Below, piece after piece: positions 1-11,370 of a stretch of 64,000 nt of DNA. The notes under the pieces are model-generated. The model had not been told where the DNA came from and made no database searches. It saw nothing but the letters and a program-made list of their open reading frames with translations. Every line of letters begins with the position of its first letter. Position 1 is the stretch's first letter. The translations under genes and the position numbers were made by a program. The DNA is from Paraspadella gotoi (taxonomy: Eukaryota > Chaetognatha), in contig JBJCIZ010000028.1 in NCBI GenBank assembly GCA_051294375.1, positions 2,071,647 through 2,135,646 on the forward strand. Reading direction: 5' to 3'.

Positions 1-58
1 ACAATAATTAAAATTGAATATTTCATGAAAAGCCGGGTTCACCGATCAAATGAATTAC

Positions 59-259
59 CTTGTTCCTCTTCAGGAAGATGTAACCGTGAATTGTGGACAC
101 GACACAGTGAACCATCAGGGTGACGGTCAAGACTCCGGCTAAAATAAGCAATTTGCGTGACTCACTGTGCAAAAACGAGTGAATCGTCCTGACGTCGGTG
201 ATCACGTCCAAAAGCGTGATGCCAACGTTCACAATCAACGCGAGAAGCGAGAGAACCAT
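59..259 (-). CDS. XK-related membrane protein, first coding exon (gene runs off the left edge)
   Basis: The exon encodes 67 residues from ATG at 259 to a phase-0 donor, AAG|GTAATT, whose last exon base is 59. The frame has a TGA two codons before the ATG, so this is the first usable start if transcription begins nearby. The product has a hydrophobic stretch LLALIVNVGITLLDVITD, then TDVRTIHSFLHS, then a second hydrophobic stretch ending GYIFLKRNK. This hydrophobic, acidic, hydrophobic order resembles the N-terminus of XK-related proteins (apoptotic or constitutive phospholipid scramblases and transporters of the plasma membrane). The same block (DLKTALNYINES) recurs in the exon at 56487-56960, which supports common ancestry. 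Reading past the donor reaches a stop within 12 codons, as an intron would. The remaining exons would lie left of the window. Family assignment is by eye; a different polytopic family is possible. Confidence 0.6.
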
Positions 260-427
260 GTCTCAAAAAAGAAATTTTGACTTAAAAATGATATCTAATT
301 ATAAATATTGGATCAAGTTTATTAATCTTGTGTTGTACAGATGATCTCTCAATATTCAGAAAAAAACGCTGGCCTCCCTCTACAAATATTTAAAATTTAA
401 TTGTTAGAATCTTGTTTTTTAACAAAG
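260..427. other. AT-rich non-coding sequence upstream of the XK-like exon
   Basis: This is the 5' flank of the minus-strand exon. I see no clear TATA box or other core promoter element. Confidence 0.4.
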
Positions 428-660
428 TGAAGAGACGGTAATTATTGTTACGTGTTAGTGATAGAACCGTTCAATATAAGCAGTCCCTGAGCTTCGGATC
501 AGGCTGTAACACCATGTAACAGGCGTGTTAAGCGCCCCGTCCCACCTAACTGCCAGAGGACCACCTGGCTAGAACCCCGGACCTTTGGGTTGGGAGGCGA
601 CTGACTTGCCTCCGGCACCAATGGCCGCTGATGAACGGTTGGTGGATTTTTGTCCACCAT
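428..660 (-). repeat. tRNA-derived SINE-like repeat, copy 1
   Basis: The 233-bp segment matches 3649-3881 in the opposite orientation, from ATGGTGGA at one end to GTCTCTTCA at the other. Read on the minus strand it contains CCGGGGTTCTAGCCAGG, a T-arm-like hairpin with a 7-base GTTCTAG loop and one stem mismatch, which also serves as a Pol III B-box. Both copies are 233 bp. Confidence 0.7.
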
Positions 661-1012
661 AAAAGTTAATTATTTTGATAAAATTATAACTATATTTTCA
701 TATGTTTAAAAGAAAAATTTTTAAAAGTATGGTAAAACATTTTGTAACTTTGAGATAAAAATTAGAATCTATAGATATAGAACAGAGAAGAACGGAGAGC
801 TGAAAGTGCGACTACATCAATGGCAATAATAGAGAGCGAGAGTGAGAGCGAGAGAGAGGGATGGAGTGGCAGCTCGAATGTCAACTTCCTCATAATCTGT
901 CATTATTCTCGATACATAAAATTAACAAGTCAAGACAACCTTGGTGAAAATGTCAGAGTCATTATTCGCGTCCATCTTGATTGCGCGTTTAAAATGTCAC
1001 GAATCGCGATTT

Positions 1013-1082
1013 TGTGCCACTTTCTTGGTTTTTTGTGCCACTTTTTTGCCACTTTTTTGTGCCACTTTCTTGGTTTTTTATC
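1013..1082. repeat. Short tandem repeat of GTGCCACTTT motifs
   Basis: GTGCCACTTTCTTGG or GCCACTTTTTT occurs four times in about 70 bases. Related GCCACTC and GTCACTC clusters occur near 29.7-30.2, 46.7 and 48.7 kb. Confidence 0.6.
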
Positions 1083-1152
1083 GCGAAAGGGAGAAAAGTG
1101 TGAAATTTTTTGGTTTATGTTAAAAAAGTAAAAATATTGCATAAAGAGTACA

Positions 1153-1290
1153 CTATGGCAACCGCCGGGTTGTCCTTGATGCCCATTGGGATGAGGCATC
1201 TGTTGGCTTTGGGGGATTCCGACCCTCAGTAACGCCTTCTGTCACTGGTGCGGTTACCCTAGGACGGTCTCGCTTTGCCAACGCAGAGAG
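1153..1290 (-). repeat. GC-richer dispersed repeat, copy 1
   Basis: The reverse complement closely matches 58019-58158, sharing for example CTGCGTTGGCAAAGCGAGAC and CATCCCAATGGGCATCA in the same order. Its base composition is much richer in G+C than the surroundings. I do not recognise the family. Confidence 0.65.
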
Positions 1291-1724
1291 AAGTTGAGAA
1301 GCTTTATCTAGATTTTAATACAAATAAAAATAACAACCTTTACAACTTCCAATAGTAAAAATTTCCAATTGTAAACAATTGTAATAATTTTTTTGTCTTT
1401 TTTTTATTTTGTCGCTGCCTTTTCTGATTTGTCATAATTTTTCGTTTTTATGTTTTATATTTTTTGTTTTTGTTTTTGCTTCCATTTTTTACTTGACGTT
1501 TCTCGGTTTTTTACTGTTTCTGGTTTTTATGATTTTGACATTTGATCCTTGAACGGTTTTGAACGTTATTTTTTATAGTTTCTTATGAATTAGTTCTTAA
1601 TTTAAAAAAATAATAATACTTGGGAGATACAGTTCCGAGTTTTTTACATTATTATTGATGCTGTTACTGTTCTTGTATTCAATTGTGTTACGATTACTAT
1701 TACTATTACTACTTTTGTTATTAA

Positions 1725-1728
<4 letters not shown>

Positions 1729-1779
<51 letters not shown>
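1729..1779. repeat. (TC)n microsatellite
   Basis: About 50 bases of nearly pure TC dinucleotides. It creates spurious open frames of alternating residues on both strands. Flanking sequence 1291-1728 and 1780-2086 is AT-rich without recognisable features. Confidence 0.9.
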
Positions 1780-1782
<3 letters not shown>

Positions 1783-2086
1783 CCTTTGAATATAAATACG
1801 TAAGGCGAACTGTATTCGCGACATTGCATTCATTAAATATCTAATATTACAATTTATATTTACTAAAACAAAACTGTTTTGTCGTCTTTTGTTTCCTTTT
1901 GCTCCAATTTTGGGGTCAGGATAAAACTCGGCCGACACTGAGGTCAAAGGCGTCGCCAAAGATAACATTCCTTTAAAATCCGACTCTGAAACTCAACCGC
2001 CCTACAATAACAACAATGACCCGCATGAGACAGAAAACCTTCTTTTTGAGTTGACAAGTACGTACATACTATTTCAATAGTTTCAA

Positions 2087-2260
2087 TTGCACGATATTGG
2101 TACAATCAAGAGCAAAAATTATCCATTCATTAAATACATAAGCTCTCTGGTACTACTATTACTTTGGACAGGCTTTGGTGGTTTAAGGCCTCCATCACTC
2201 TTACAAGATAATGACAAAGCGGGTTTTGATATTCATTCCCAGAGAACCTGGCTTCATTAT
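2087..2260 (+). repeat. Dispersed repeat family 'GGCTTTGGTGG', copy 1
   Basis: The core TTGGACAGGCTTTGGTGG followed by TTTAAGGCCTCCATC and CTCTTACAAGATAATGACA recurs at about 24.2 and 26.3 kb in the same orientation and, diverged, at 3.48 kb in reverse. Upstream, ATTATCCATTCATTAAATA is shared too. The family looks like a short interspersed element of roughly 170-200 bp. Confidence 0.7.
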
Positions 2261-2460
2261 TATCAATGAAAGAGTATAATGTTTCAAGAACAATGTAGAA
2301 TGTAGATTGTATTGAAACCACGTTTTATGTTCTATCACTGAACAATTTAAATTAATAAAATAAGCAGATGGCGACTCTGTTGGCCGTTGGATTCTTCACC
2401 GAGTAAGAGGTTCCGGATTCCGCCCAGTCAACTTCGAAATGGGACGTCAGAAATTAAAAG

Positions 2461-2461
2461 A

Positions 2462-2510
<49 letters not shown>

Positions 2511-2512
2511 AC
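2461..2512. repeat. (TC)n microsatellite
   Basis: About 45 bases of TC dinucleotides with one interruption, 190 bp upstream of the WAP-like gene start. Confidence 0.9.
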
Positions 2513-2697
2513 TTTAATTTTCCTTACGTCGTGACCAAAAAAAAATAATTGTAATTTTGGCAATTCTTGCTCCTTGTCTACGTAAAAAATTGAAATTTGT
2601 TTTAACAGCAATGAAATGAATATAAACAAATGAATTCAATATTCCTATATTTAAATTAAACTACCTCTATTATTACAAACGATTATTTTATCACAGG

Positions 2698-2776
2698 ATG
2701 ACTAAATTAGTTGCCTCGCTACTCGTGTCCTGTTGGATTTTCGTTCTGTCGCAGAAGAGCAACGGGAAAATTATCG
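2698..2776 (+). CDS. Secreted WAP-like cysteine-rich protein, exon 1 (signal peptide)
   Basis: ATG at 2698 opens 26 codons plus one base, ending at donor ATCG|GTACGT. The product begins MTKLVASLLVSCWIFVLS, a typical signal peptide with a basic start, a hydrophobic core, and a polar stretch QKSNG where cleavage is likely. The joined gene uses exons 2698-2776, 3961-4198 and 8273-8459: 504 bases, 167 residues. All three joints keep frame: phase 1 at the first intron, phase 0 not used, phase 2 at the second. The bases just before the ATG, TTTTATCACAG|GATG, also look like a splice acceptor, so an untranslated exon may precede. The mature protein should be exported and held by disulphides. Confidence 0.75.
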
Positions 2777-3477
2777 GTACGTTTTAACAAAGTTGGTAAA
2801 ATATTTTAATTTAAATATAAATTGCATTATTGTGTATAAGTGGAATTGTTTTATTTATTACGTTTGAAAAATTCCGGTTCTATTTTAAAGCTTTCAATAT
2901 AGTCAAAATTTTATTTCCAAGTAAATAATATTTGCCATTGTTGTTAACTTAAGAAACTCCATTTTCGTTTTATATAAAATGGTCACAACAAATATAAAAA
3001 TTATTCATTCAACAAATATGCTATCTTGTTTGAGCTGCCTCGACTTTCTGGCTGACTTTCAAGATGGCGACGATCTTGGTTTCAAATGTAGTTTGTTTAT
3101 TACAAATTCGAGGTTAAACAGTTCATAATTAAGTCGATAATTAAGTCCATAAAATCATGAAAAAGTCCTTTAAATTATAAACAAACGGTCTTAAACAAAA
3201 GGTCTTACAACCGTACGACGTCGGAGGCAACTGCCCCTGACTCTTAAACAATTCTTTACGTTAAAAAATAATCGGGATATCCCGAGTTCACGTTTCTTCA
3301 TCGTCTTCATAATCGTCGTCGCGTTCTCTCTCTCTCGAGAAACTGGGCAAAGTAAGACGCAGATATCGAATCCACGGCCGTCGGACGTCGAGCCACTTTT
3401 CTTCCTCTTCGGTCACGACCACACGCAGCCACGACTGGGAGTGAATTCTTGATTTAAAAGTGTAGTGTAAGAGTGAC

Positions 3478-3600
3478 GTAGCCTTTTAACCATCAAAGCC
3501 TGTTCAAAGTCAGGGAAAAGATAACTTATTTATCAAATTTTATTTTTTGAATTAATCATTTTTATATTGGGTGTACCAATTTCATAGCAGTCGAGTTATT
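3478..3600 (-). repeat. Dispersed repeat family 'GGCTTTGGTGG', diverged reverse copy
   Basis: The segment contains ATCAAAGCCTGTTCAAAGTC and further on TACCAATTTCATAG, the reverse complements of pieces of the copy at 24.18-24.32 kb, in matching order. Confidence 0.55.
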
Positions 3601-3648
3601 TAACTCCCGGAATCCCTGGATTTCCCATCAATCAAGCGACATAACAGT

Positions 3649-3881
3649 ATGGCGGACTAAAATCCTCCAACCGTTCATCAGCGGCCATTGGTGCCGGAGG
3701 CAAGTCATTCGCCTCAACACCCAAAGGTCCGGGGTTCTAGCCCGGTGGTCGCCTAGTAGTTAAGAGCGACGGGGCGCTTAACCCGCCTATTACACGGTGT
3801 TACAGCCTGATCCGAAGTTCAGGGACTGCTTATATTGAACGGTTCTATCACTAACACATAACAATAATTACTGTCTCTTCA
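3649..3881 (+). repeat. tRNA-derived SINE-like repeat, copy 2
   Basis: Reverse-oriented partner of 428-660. It contains CCGGGGTTCTAGCCCGG, a perfect five-pair T-arm stem with a GTTCTAG loop, which is the best evidence for a tRNA-derived head. The element lies inside intron 1 of the WAP-like gene. Confidence 0.75.
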
Positions 3882-3960
3882 ACGGTTTAATAAACCGTTG
3901 CAATTGTATAAAACGATCATATATATATTTTATAGTTTTAATATTTTTTCTTTTCAACAG

Positions 3961-4198
3961 TAACCAAAATCGAAGATGCTTGTAACTATGGGCGATATAA
4001 CTTCATCGATTCAACTCCATTGTTTCCTTGTTGTCCTCTTCTCTCATGGATGAAGAGAAAGAATCTCGGTCACGTGAAATCTTTAATGGAAAGATGTTCC
4101 CCGAATCGAGTCAGTTGCTCCGACGGGCAGATCTCTTGCCCGACTATGAAGGGACCCGCCTGTGAGATGCGGTGCGTAAACGGCTATCGTCATCACAG
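3961..4198 (+). CDS. Secreted WAP-like protein, exon 2 (first eight-cysteine module)
   Basis: The exon starts after the acceptor TTTTCAACAG and ends at CACAG|GTGATC. With the carried G it reads VTKIEDACNYGRYNF and continues open through CVNGYRHH. It has eight cysteines: ACN, PCCP, RCS, SCS, SCP, ACE and RCV, with a CC pair. The spacing does not match the WAP core exactly, so I describe it only as an eight-cysteine secreted module. The other frames hold a 60-residue open stretch that is a shadow of this exon. Confidence 0.72.
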
Positions 4199-4724
4199 GT
4201 GATCATTTAGAATTGGATAATAAACGAGTAACTGAGTTTTGTTGAGCGTGTTCCATTTTGGTTTTCAGTTGCTCTGCGGAACAACTCAAAAAGTCTGTCT
4301 GGTTTTTCTGTCTCACTTAGGTTAAAAATGCTATAACTTAATCAATTTAGTTCATATTTGGCATGAAAGTAAAGGTAATATAAGGCCTTTAATATGCGTA
4401 TATATCATACTTGCGAAGTCACGTGATAATTAAAAATTCGATGCTCTTTTGTTTTTTTCGTTGATACGGAAAGAATCTCGAACGTGAGCGACAGCTAGCG
4501 CTTCCTTTTTAAATATATATATATACATATTTTACAAATAATGATACATTGCGTCATTTAAAGTTATTGTGGTTATGTAAATTGAAGTTTTTCATGTGAT
4601 GATATTACTCTCATTTATTGTCATTTACTTTTTCGTGAGAAAAAAAAGGTAACTCATAGTTAAAATAGAATACTAAAAAAAAACGCGCGCAGCCATTTTT
4701 TTCTTTTTCAATTCATTAGCCTTA

Positions 4725-7700
4725 GTTATTATATTTTCAATATATATCATTGAGTATTATATCTTGTTCATGTATATTTTCATATATATACTTGTATTAT
4801 ATCTTGTTATATAATTTCAATCATATATCTTTGTTATTATACTTCTTCATATATATCTGTTATTATTAGTCTTTGTTATTATATTCTTTCATCATATAGG
4901 AGTCTCTGTTAATTATTCTCTTGTTATTCATAATTTTCACTATATAGGTCCTTGTTATTATATTGTTCATATATTTATCTTGCTTATTGTATATCTTGTT
5001 ATTATATTTTTCCATATATATATGCTTGTCTAGTTGATGATCGCTTGATTATTCTATACGTTTGTGCATAATATATCGTCTGCGTTATTTATAAATCTTT
5101 TCATATCGTATATTAGTCTTGTTATCATATCCTTGTTTTCTATATATTTGTTTCATATTTATAATCTTGTTATCTATAGCTCTTGTTATTTATATATCAT
5201 ATATATCTTGTTATTCATACTTTCTTTTCATAGTATATTTGTATTATATTTGTATTCATAATTTTCATAAATATACTCTTGTTATTCATATTTATCACTA
5301 TCATATGCTATGTTATTAAGTATCTTGCTTATATATTCTTCATAATATACATGCTTGTCTTATTATATCTGTTATTCATATTTTCATATATCATCTTGTT
5401 ATTAATAATTTTCATATATATCTTCTGTTCACACTATATCTTGGTTATGTAATATTTTCCATATATATCTTGTAATGTATATCTTGTATATTATATTTTC
5501 ATATATATCTTGTTATTATGTCTTGTTATTAATTTTCAGTTATATAAATCTTGTTAATATATCTTATGTTATTATAGGTGTTGGGGCTCATATAGTATCT
5601 TTGTATTATACTCTTGTTCATGCTATCTATTCAAATATATATCTTGTATTAGTATTTTCATAATATACTCTTGGTTAATATAACCTCTTGTTACTTATAT
5701 TTCATAATATAATCTTTATTATACGTCTTGTTATTATATTTTGCATATATATCTGTTATTATATCTTTGTTATTATATTTTCATATATATCTTGTTTATA
5801 TATCTCTGTTATTATATTTTCAATATATATCTTGTTTAATATATCCTTGTTTATATATATTTTCATATATATCTTGTCTATTATACTCATAGTGTACATA
5901 GCACGGAGGAGCGGACTTTTCATTATATCTCTTGTTAGTTTATACTCTGTTATTATGATTTGCTCATAGCTATATCTTGTATTATATTTTCATATATATC
6001 TTGGTTAATATATCTGTTATTCATAATTATTTCATATATATCTTAGTTATTTATCTTGTTATTACATATTTTCATAATATATCTTGTTATTATATCTTGT
6101 TATTATATTGCAACAGATATTTCATATATAATCTTGTTAATTATATTCGTTTCATAATATATCTTCGTCTAATATATCTTGTTATTATGGCAATTTCAAT
6201 AATATCTTGTTTATGGAATATGGGTCGTTGTTATTATATTTTCAATATATATCATTTGTTATTTAATAATCTTGTTATTAGTATTTGTCATATATAGTCG
6301 TGTTACTTATGAGAGGCTCCTGTTATTATATATTTTCATTATATACTCTTGTGTAAATAATCTTGTATTATATTTTCAATATATATCTTGTTAAATATAT
6401 CTTGTTATTGTATATAATCTGTCCATACTACTACCATCACTTGTTTATTAAATAATTACTTGTGCGATTCAAATATCATCATTGTGTAATACAAACTCTT
6501 GATTTATTATTACTTTTTCATTACTCCAGATCTTGTTAATAATCCTCTGTTATGAGGTACAGGGTTATCATATATATCTTCGTGTAATTATTATCCTTGT
6601 CTATATATTTTCTATATATCCTTGTTATTATTCTTGTTAATTATATTTGTCATATATAGTGCTTGTTAATTTTATATCTTGTTATTCTATATTCTTCATA
6701 TATATTCTCTGTTATTATATGCTTGTTATTATTTTTCAATATATATCTTGTATTAATCAATTGTTCAGGCATACTATCTTGTATTATATCTTTGTTATTA
6801 TAGTTGGTTCAATATATCCGTTGCGTATTATATTTTCATATATTCTTGTTATTATATCCTTGTTATTTCATATTGTTCATAATATATCTTGTTATATAGT
6901 CTGTTATTATATTTTCATAATAGTATCTAGGGGGCGGGTTATTATATTTTCATACCTATATCCTTGGTTATTATATCTTGGTTATTATATTTTAAATATA
7001 TATCTTGTAATTCAGTATCTTGTTATTTATTAATTTTCATATATTCTTGATTATTAATATGTTTCATATATATCTTGTTATTAATATCTTGTTATTATAT
7101 TTCATATATATCTCTTGGTAATATTATATCTCTGTTATTATAACCTTTTCATATATGATCTTGTTATTATATTTTCATATATAATCGTTGTTAGTATAAT
7201 CTGGCGTTATTATCATTTTCATATATACTTGTATGATTAAGCATATTTTCATATATATCTTGTTATTATGATCATTGTTATTATATTTTCTATATCTCTT
7301 GTTATTATACTCTGTTTAATTTTCATATATACTCTTGTTATTATACTTTTTCATATATATCTTGTTAATATATGCTTGTTATTAATATTTTCATAATACT
7401 ATCTTGTTAATTATATCTTGTTATTATACTTTTCAGTATATATCTTTTCATTATATCCTTGTTATATACTTTTCATATACTTAGGTAGCTTTGATTAATG
7501 TAGACATATTCTTGTTATTATATTTTTCATATATATCCTTGTTATTTATGTATCTTGTCGATTTCAGGCATATTGGTCAGGATATAGTATCGTTTTATAT
7601 GACCTTCCCCGTCATATATATCTTGTTAATTATTCTTGTTATTAACTATTTCATATATATCTTGGTTATTTGATATCTCTGTTATTAATGTTTCATATAA

Positions 7701-8235
7701 ATCTTGTTCATTATATCTTGTTATTAATTTTTCATATATATTCTTGTTATTATATCTTGTTATTATATTTTCATATATTACTTTGTTAATATATCTTGTT
7801 ATTATATTTCAATATATATTTGTTATTATATCTTGTTTTTATTTTCATATATTATCTATGTTATTATATCTTGTTATTAATATTTTCAATCATATATCTT
7901 GTTATTATATTTTCATATATATCTTGTTAATATATCTTGTTATTATATTTCATATATATCTTGTTATTATATCTTTGTTATTATATTTTCATATATATCT
8001 TTTACGTTATTATATCTTGTTATTTATATTTCATATACTATCTTTGTTATTATATCTTGTTATTATATTTCCTCACTATATATCATGTCAATATAGTCTT
8101 GTTATTATATTTTCATATATACTCTTGTTAATATATCTTGTTATTATATCTTGTTATTTCATATATTCTTGTTATTAATATCTTGTTATTATATTTTCAC
8201 ATTATATCTTGTTATTATATCTTTAACTTGTGTAT
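4725..8235. repeat. AT-rich satellite, period about 38 bp, inside intron 2
   Basis: The array is built from TCTTGTTATTATA alternating with TCTTGTTATTATATTTTC then ATATATA, giving a period near 38 bp in the cleanest part (7.7-8.2 kb). Roughly 90 units fit. The left part is much noisier, with single-base insertions in nearly every unit. The whole array lies between donor 4199 and acceptor 8272 of the WAP-like gene. Its YIS/LVI-rich open frames are not genes. The leading part of the intron (4199-4724) shows nothing recognisable. Confidence 0.85.
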
Positions 8236-8272
8236 TATTGTTATAGTTTGGTCATATCCTTCTTTCTCTTAG

Positions 8273-8459
8273 TTGCGACTCTGATCCAGAAAACCGAATG
8301 CGCCGACGGGTTTGCGCCGTAAAGATGAAGGACAACGGAAACTTGACCACGATGGGCGAATGTCGGAGAGACGAGGATTGCCAACTTGATCAAAAATGTT
8401 GTTATTCGCCGACTTTAATTACGAAAAAATACGGATCGTGCGAAATGTTTTGCTTTTAA
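8273..8459 (+). CDS. Secreted WAP-like protein, exon 3 (WAP-type four-disulphide core)
   Basis: The exon follows acceptor TTCTTTCTCTTAG and ends with TAA at 8457-8459. With the two carried bases it reads SCDSDPENRMRRRVC and later GECRRDEDCQLDQKCC, ending GSCEMFCF. The pattern C-x5-C-x5-CC followed by two further cysteines is the signature of the whey-acidic-protein domain (C..D.dC....KCC...C...C). Counting from SCD there are eight cysteines, the number needed for four disulphides. WAP domains usually act extracellularly as protease inhibitors or antimicrobial factors; which applies here cannot be told. The gap between CC and the next cysteine is longer than usual. Confidence 0.75.
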
Positions 8460-8631
8460 AGAGATGAGGCGTTTCGTTTGGTTGTTTTTTTTTTTGGGGG
8501 GGGCGATGTTTTTTGAAAGCTACTCATTTTATTTTTTAAATTTTTTTTTTTAGTTTTATGATTAGGAAATGGGTTAGAGATAAGGATTAGGGAAGGGATT
8601 AGGGATTAGAGATTATTATATTTTATTTGAA

Positions 8632-8637
8632 AATAAA
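8632..8637 (+). terminator. Candidate polyadenylation signal AATAAA
   Basis: AATAAA lies about 170 bp after the WAP-like stop codon. In AT-rich sequence this motif is common by chance. The region 8460-9060 holds otherwise only AT-rich sequence with a degenerate GGATTAGGGA tract at 8570-8610. Confidence 0.3.
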
Positions 8638-9082
8638 AATTAGGGTTGAATAATTAAAATTGAAATTGAGTTTAAGGATTAGGAACAGAAAACGGACTCT
8701 CTCGGAAAATAGTGCCCAACCTCAATCCGTTATTAAACAGTTTTTAAAACATTTTTTTTAAATAATATCAAAAACTAATATGGAAAACAAAATGTCAATA
8801 TTCATAGTTAACTTGGAAGGTCGTAAATATAGTCATCCAGATTTTAAAAAAATAGTATCATTTGTTCTATTTTCCCATCTTTTTAATTACAGTTAAGCTA
8901 CAGTTCAATTAGCTACTTAATTTAGAAAACGTAGGCGACTAAACTAGATTATTTAAAGTAAAAAAAATTATAAAAAAATGAAATAGTTAACTATTTAATA
9001 TTTAACTATATCTTCCTGACTCAAAGGCGGAAACATTAGTAGTTTAATCACGAGCAAGGAATTTCTTTCAATAATTCTCGTT

Positions 9083-9086
<4 letters not shown>

Positions 9087-9122
<36 letters not shown>

Positions 9123-9425
9123 ACGATTGACAACGACGGATGACAAAGAAGAAGACCACGACGACGGACGACGACGATGACAAAGAAGAAGGACGACGAC
9201 GACAAGACGACGACGATGACAAAAGAGACGACGACGACGACGACGACGATGACAAGAGAAGGAGAGACGACACGACGAGACGACGACGACGACGACGATA
9301 GGACAAAGAAGAGAGACGACGACGACGACGACGCGACAACGATGACAAAGAAGAAGAGAAGACGACGCGACGACGACGACGACAAAGAAGAAAGAAGACG
9401 ACGAACGACGACAATAGAAAAGAAA
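9087..9425. repeat. (TC)n tract plus GAC-rich minisatellite, copy 1
   Basis: A TC tract (9087-9119) is followed by GACGACGACGATGACAAAGA-type units. The same arrangement recurs at 10165-11370 and both are followed by the same flank and the same zinc-finger gene start, so the block was duplicated together with the gene. Confidence 0.85.
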
Positions 9426-9717
9426 CCAGATGAGAAATGAAATCTGGCTTGATGTTCGTCTTTGATTCAGAAAGCGAAAAAACTTTTCCACATCAATTCC
9501 GCTTCTAATGCGAAAAACTTCCAATTTTTTTCCATAAAAAACTTCTTGATTATCAAACAAAACTTTATCGGCCTTAAACATAAATATAACAAAATTTTAC
9601 ATCGTGTTTAATTTAAAACTTTTTTAAAATGTTTTAAACTAACGTTCACCACCGAAAAATATTAAACAGCAATTTTTTAAACATTTTAATTTGCTTAAAG
9701 CTTTTTCTCGTTCTAAA

Positions 9718-10139
9718 ATGGAGACGGTTGAAGAAATATTTAATCCTAAGATGGAACACTCTAATCACTCTAACAATCACGAAGGAAATCGAGGTGATGT
9801 CACCGACAAAGTATTTCACTCTGATTCACAACAAAAGCAAAATTGTGAATTTGTCAGACAAACTTTGCCAAGGCGAGTTTTGTCTCACAGGAGAATCACA
9901 AATTTAAAACAAAAAAATCATATTAAAAAACAAAAATGCGAAATTTGTTGAGAATGGTTTTCAAGATTGAATGATCATCTTCTTACTCACACAAACGATA
10001 AACCACACAAATGTGAAATTTGTCAAAAATGTTTTAAATTTTAAATTGCACTGAAAATTCATGTATAGAACTCATACACAAAGAAAAGCCATCACAAATG
10101 TGAATTCTGTCAAAAGAGCTTTTCAAGAGTGGCATACTA
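9718..10139 (+). pseudogene. C2H2 zinc-finger gene, broken upstream duplicate
   Basis: The frame opens with METVEEIFNPKMEHSNHSNN and runs 78 codons to a TGA at 9949, just after the cysteine pair in KKQKCEIC. Beyond the stop, finger remnants continue: [20 protein letters not shown], then another stop and a frame change, then HKCEFCQKSF just before the 25-N gap. The first finger lacks about three residues between its cysteines and histidines. The start is nearly identical to 11678-11755, so this is a tandem duplicate. It may be a true pseudogene or a functional copy damaged by consensus errors; the nearby gap makes the second possible. If intact it would be a nuclear DNA-binding regulator. Confidence 0.6.
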
Positions 10140-10164
10140 NNNNNNNNNNNNNNNNNNNNNNNNN
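10140..10164. other. Assembly gap (25 N)
   Basis: A run of exactly 25 N, a size shared with three other gaps here, probably a placeholder. It joins a zinc-finger remnant to a TC tract. Confidence 0.95.
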
Positions 10165-11370
10165 TCTCTCTCTCTCTCTCTGTACAATAAAATCGGCTAC
10201 AATCAGACGCGATTTCTTGCGACGACGACGACACGACGACGACGATGACAAAGAAGAAGACGACGACGACGACGACGATGACAAGAAGAAAGAAGAAGAC
10301 GACGACGACGACAAAGAAGAAGAAGACGACGACGACGACGACGACGATGTGACAAAGAAAAGAAGACGACGACGACGACGACGATGACAAAGAAGAAAAG
10401 ACGACGACGACGACGACACAGAATGAAGAAGAAGAAGACGACGACGACGATGACAAAGAAAGACGCACGACGACGAACACGACGCAGAATAAAGACGACG
10501 ACGACGACGACGGGACGATGACAAAGAAGAAGACGACACGACGACGACGATGACAAATCAGAAGAAGGAAAGACGACGACTGATGACGACGACGATGCCA
10601 CAACAGCAAAAGAAAAGAGACGCCGATGACAAAGAAGAAGACGACGACGACGACGACGACGACGACGGATGACAAAGAAGAAGACGCACGACGACGACGA
10701 CGATGACAAAGAAGAGAAGACCGACGACGACGACGACGATGACAAAGAAGAGAAGACGACGACGACGAGACGACGTGACAAAGAAGAAGAAGACGACGAC
10801 GACGCAACTCGATGACAAAGAAAAGAAGACGAACGACGACGACGACGACGATGACAAAGAAGAAGACGACGACGACGACGACGACAAAAAGAAGAGAGAC
10901 GACGACGACGACGACGATGACAAGAAGAAGACGACGACGACGACGCAAGACAGAACAGGAAGAAGAAGACGACGACGACGACGACGATGACAAAAGAAGA
11001 AGACGGACGACGACGACGACAAAGAAGAAGAAGACGACGACGACGACGACGACGACGACATGACAAAGAAGAAGAGGACACGACGACGACGACGACGATG
11101 ACAGACGACGACGACGACGACGACGACGATGACAAAGAGAAGACGACGACGACGACGACGATGACAAAGAAGAAGACGACGACAAGACGACGACGATGAC
11201 AAAAGAAGAAGCAAGACGACCGACGAGCAGCCGATGACAAAGAAGACGACGACGACGACGACGATGACAGAAGAAAGACGACGACGACGACGACGACAAA
11301 GAAAAAGACGACGACGACGACGACGACGATGAACAAAGAAAAAAAGACGACGACGACGACAAATAGAAAA
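10165..11370. repeat. (TC)n tract plus GAC-rich minisatellite, copy 2
   Basis: Units consist of four to eight GAC triplets, then GATGACAAAGAAGAAGAC. Unit length is about 30-40 bp and varies by indels. Because GAC repeats are open in several frames, the array yields long Asp/Lys/Arg or Ser/Val/Arg-rich frames on both strands, including one of over 400 codons on the minus strand; these are composition artefacts. Confidence 0.9.

Larger units (their letters stand above)
2777..3960 (+). other. Intron 1 of the WAP-like gene
   Basis: The intron runs from GTACGT to TTTTCTTTTCAACAG. It holds two dispersed repeats, at 3478-3600 and 3649-3881, and a short TC tract near 3325. The stretch 2800-3470 is otherwise plain AT-rich sequence. 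Confidence 0.7.

Noticed and set aside
4725-8235. Frames rich in Ile/Tyr/Leu, such as 7636-8178
   Set aside because: They are translations of the 38-bp satellite inside an intron.
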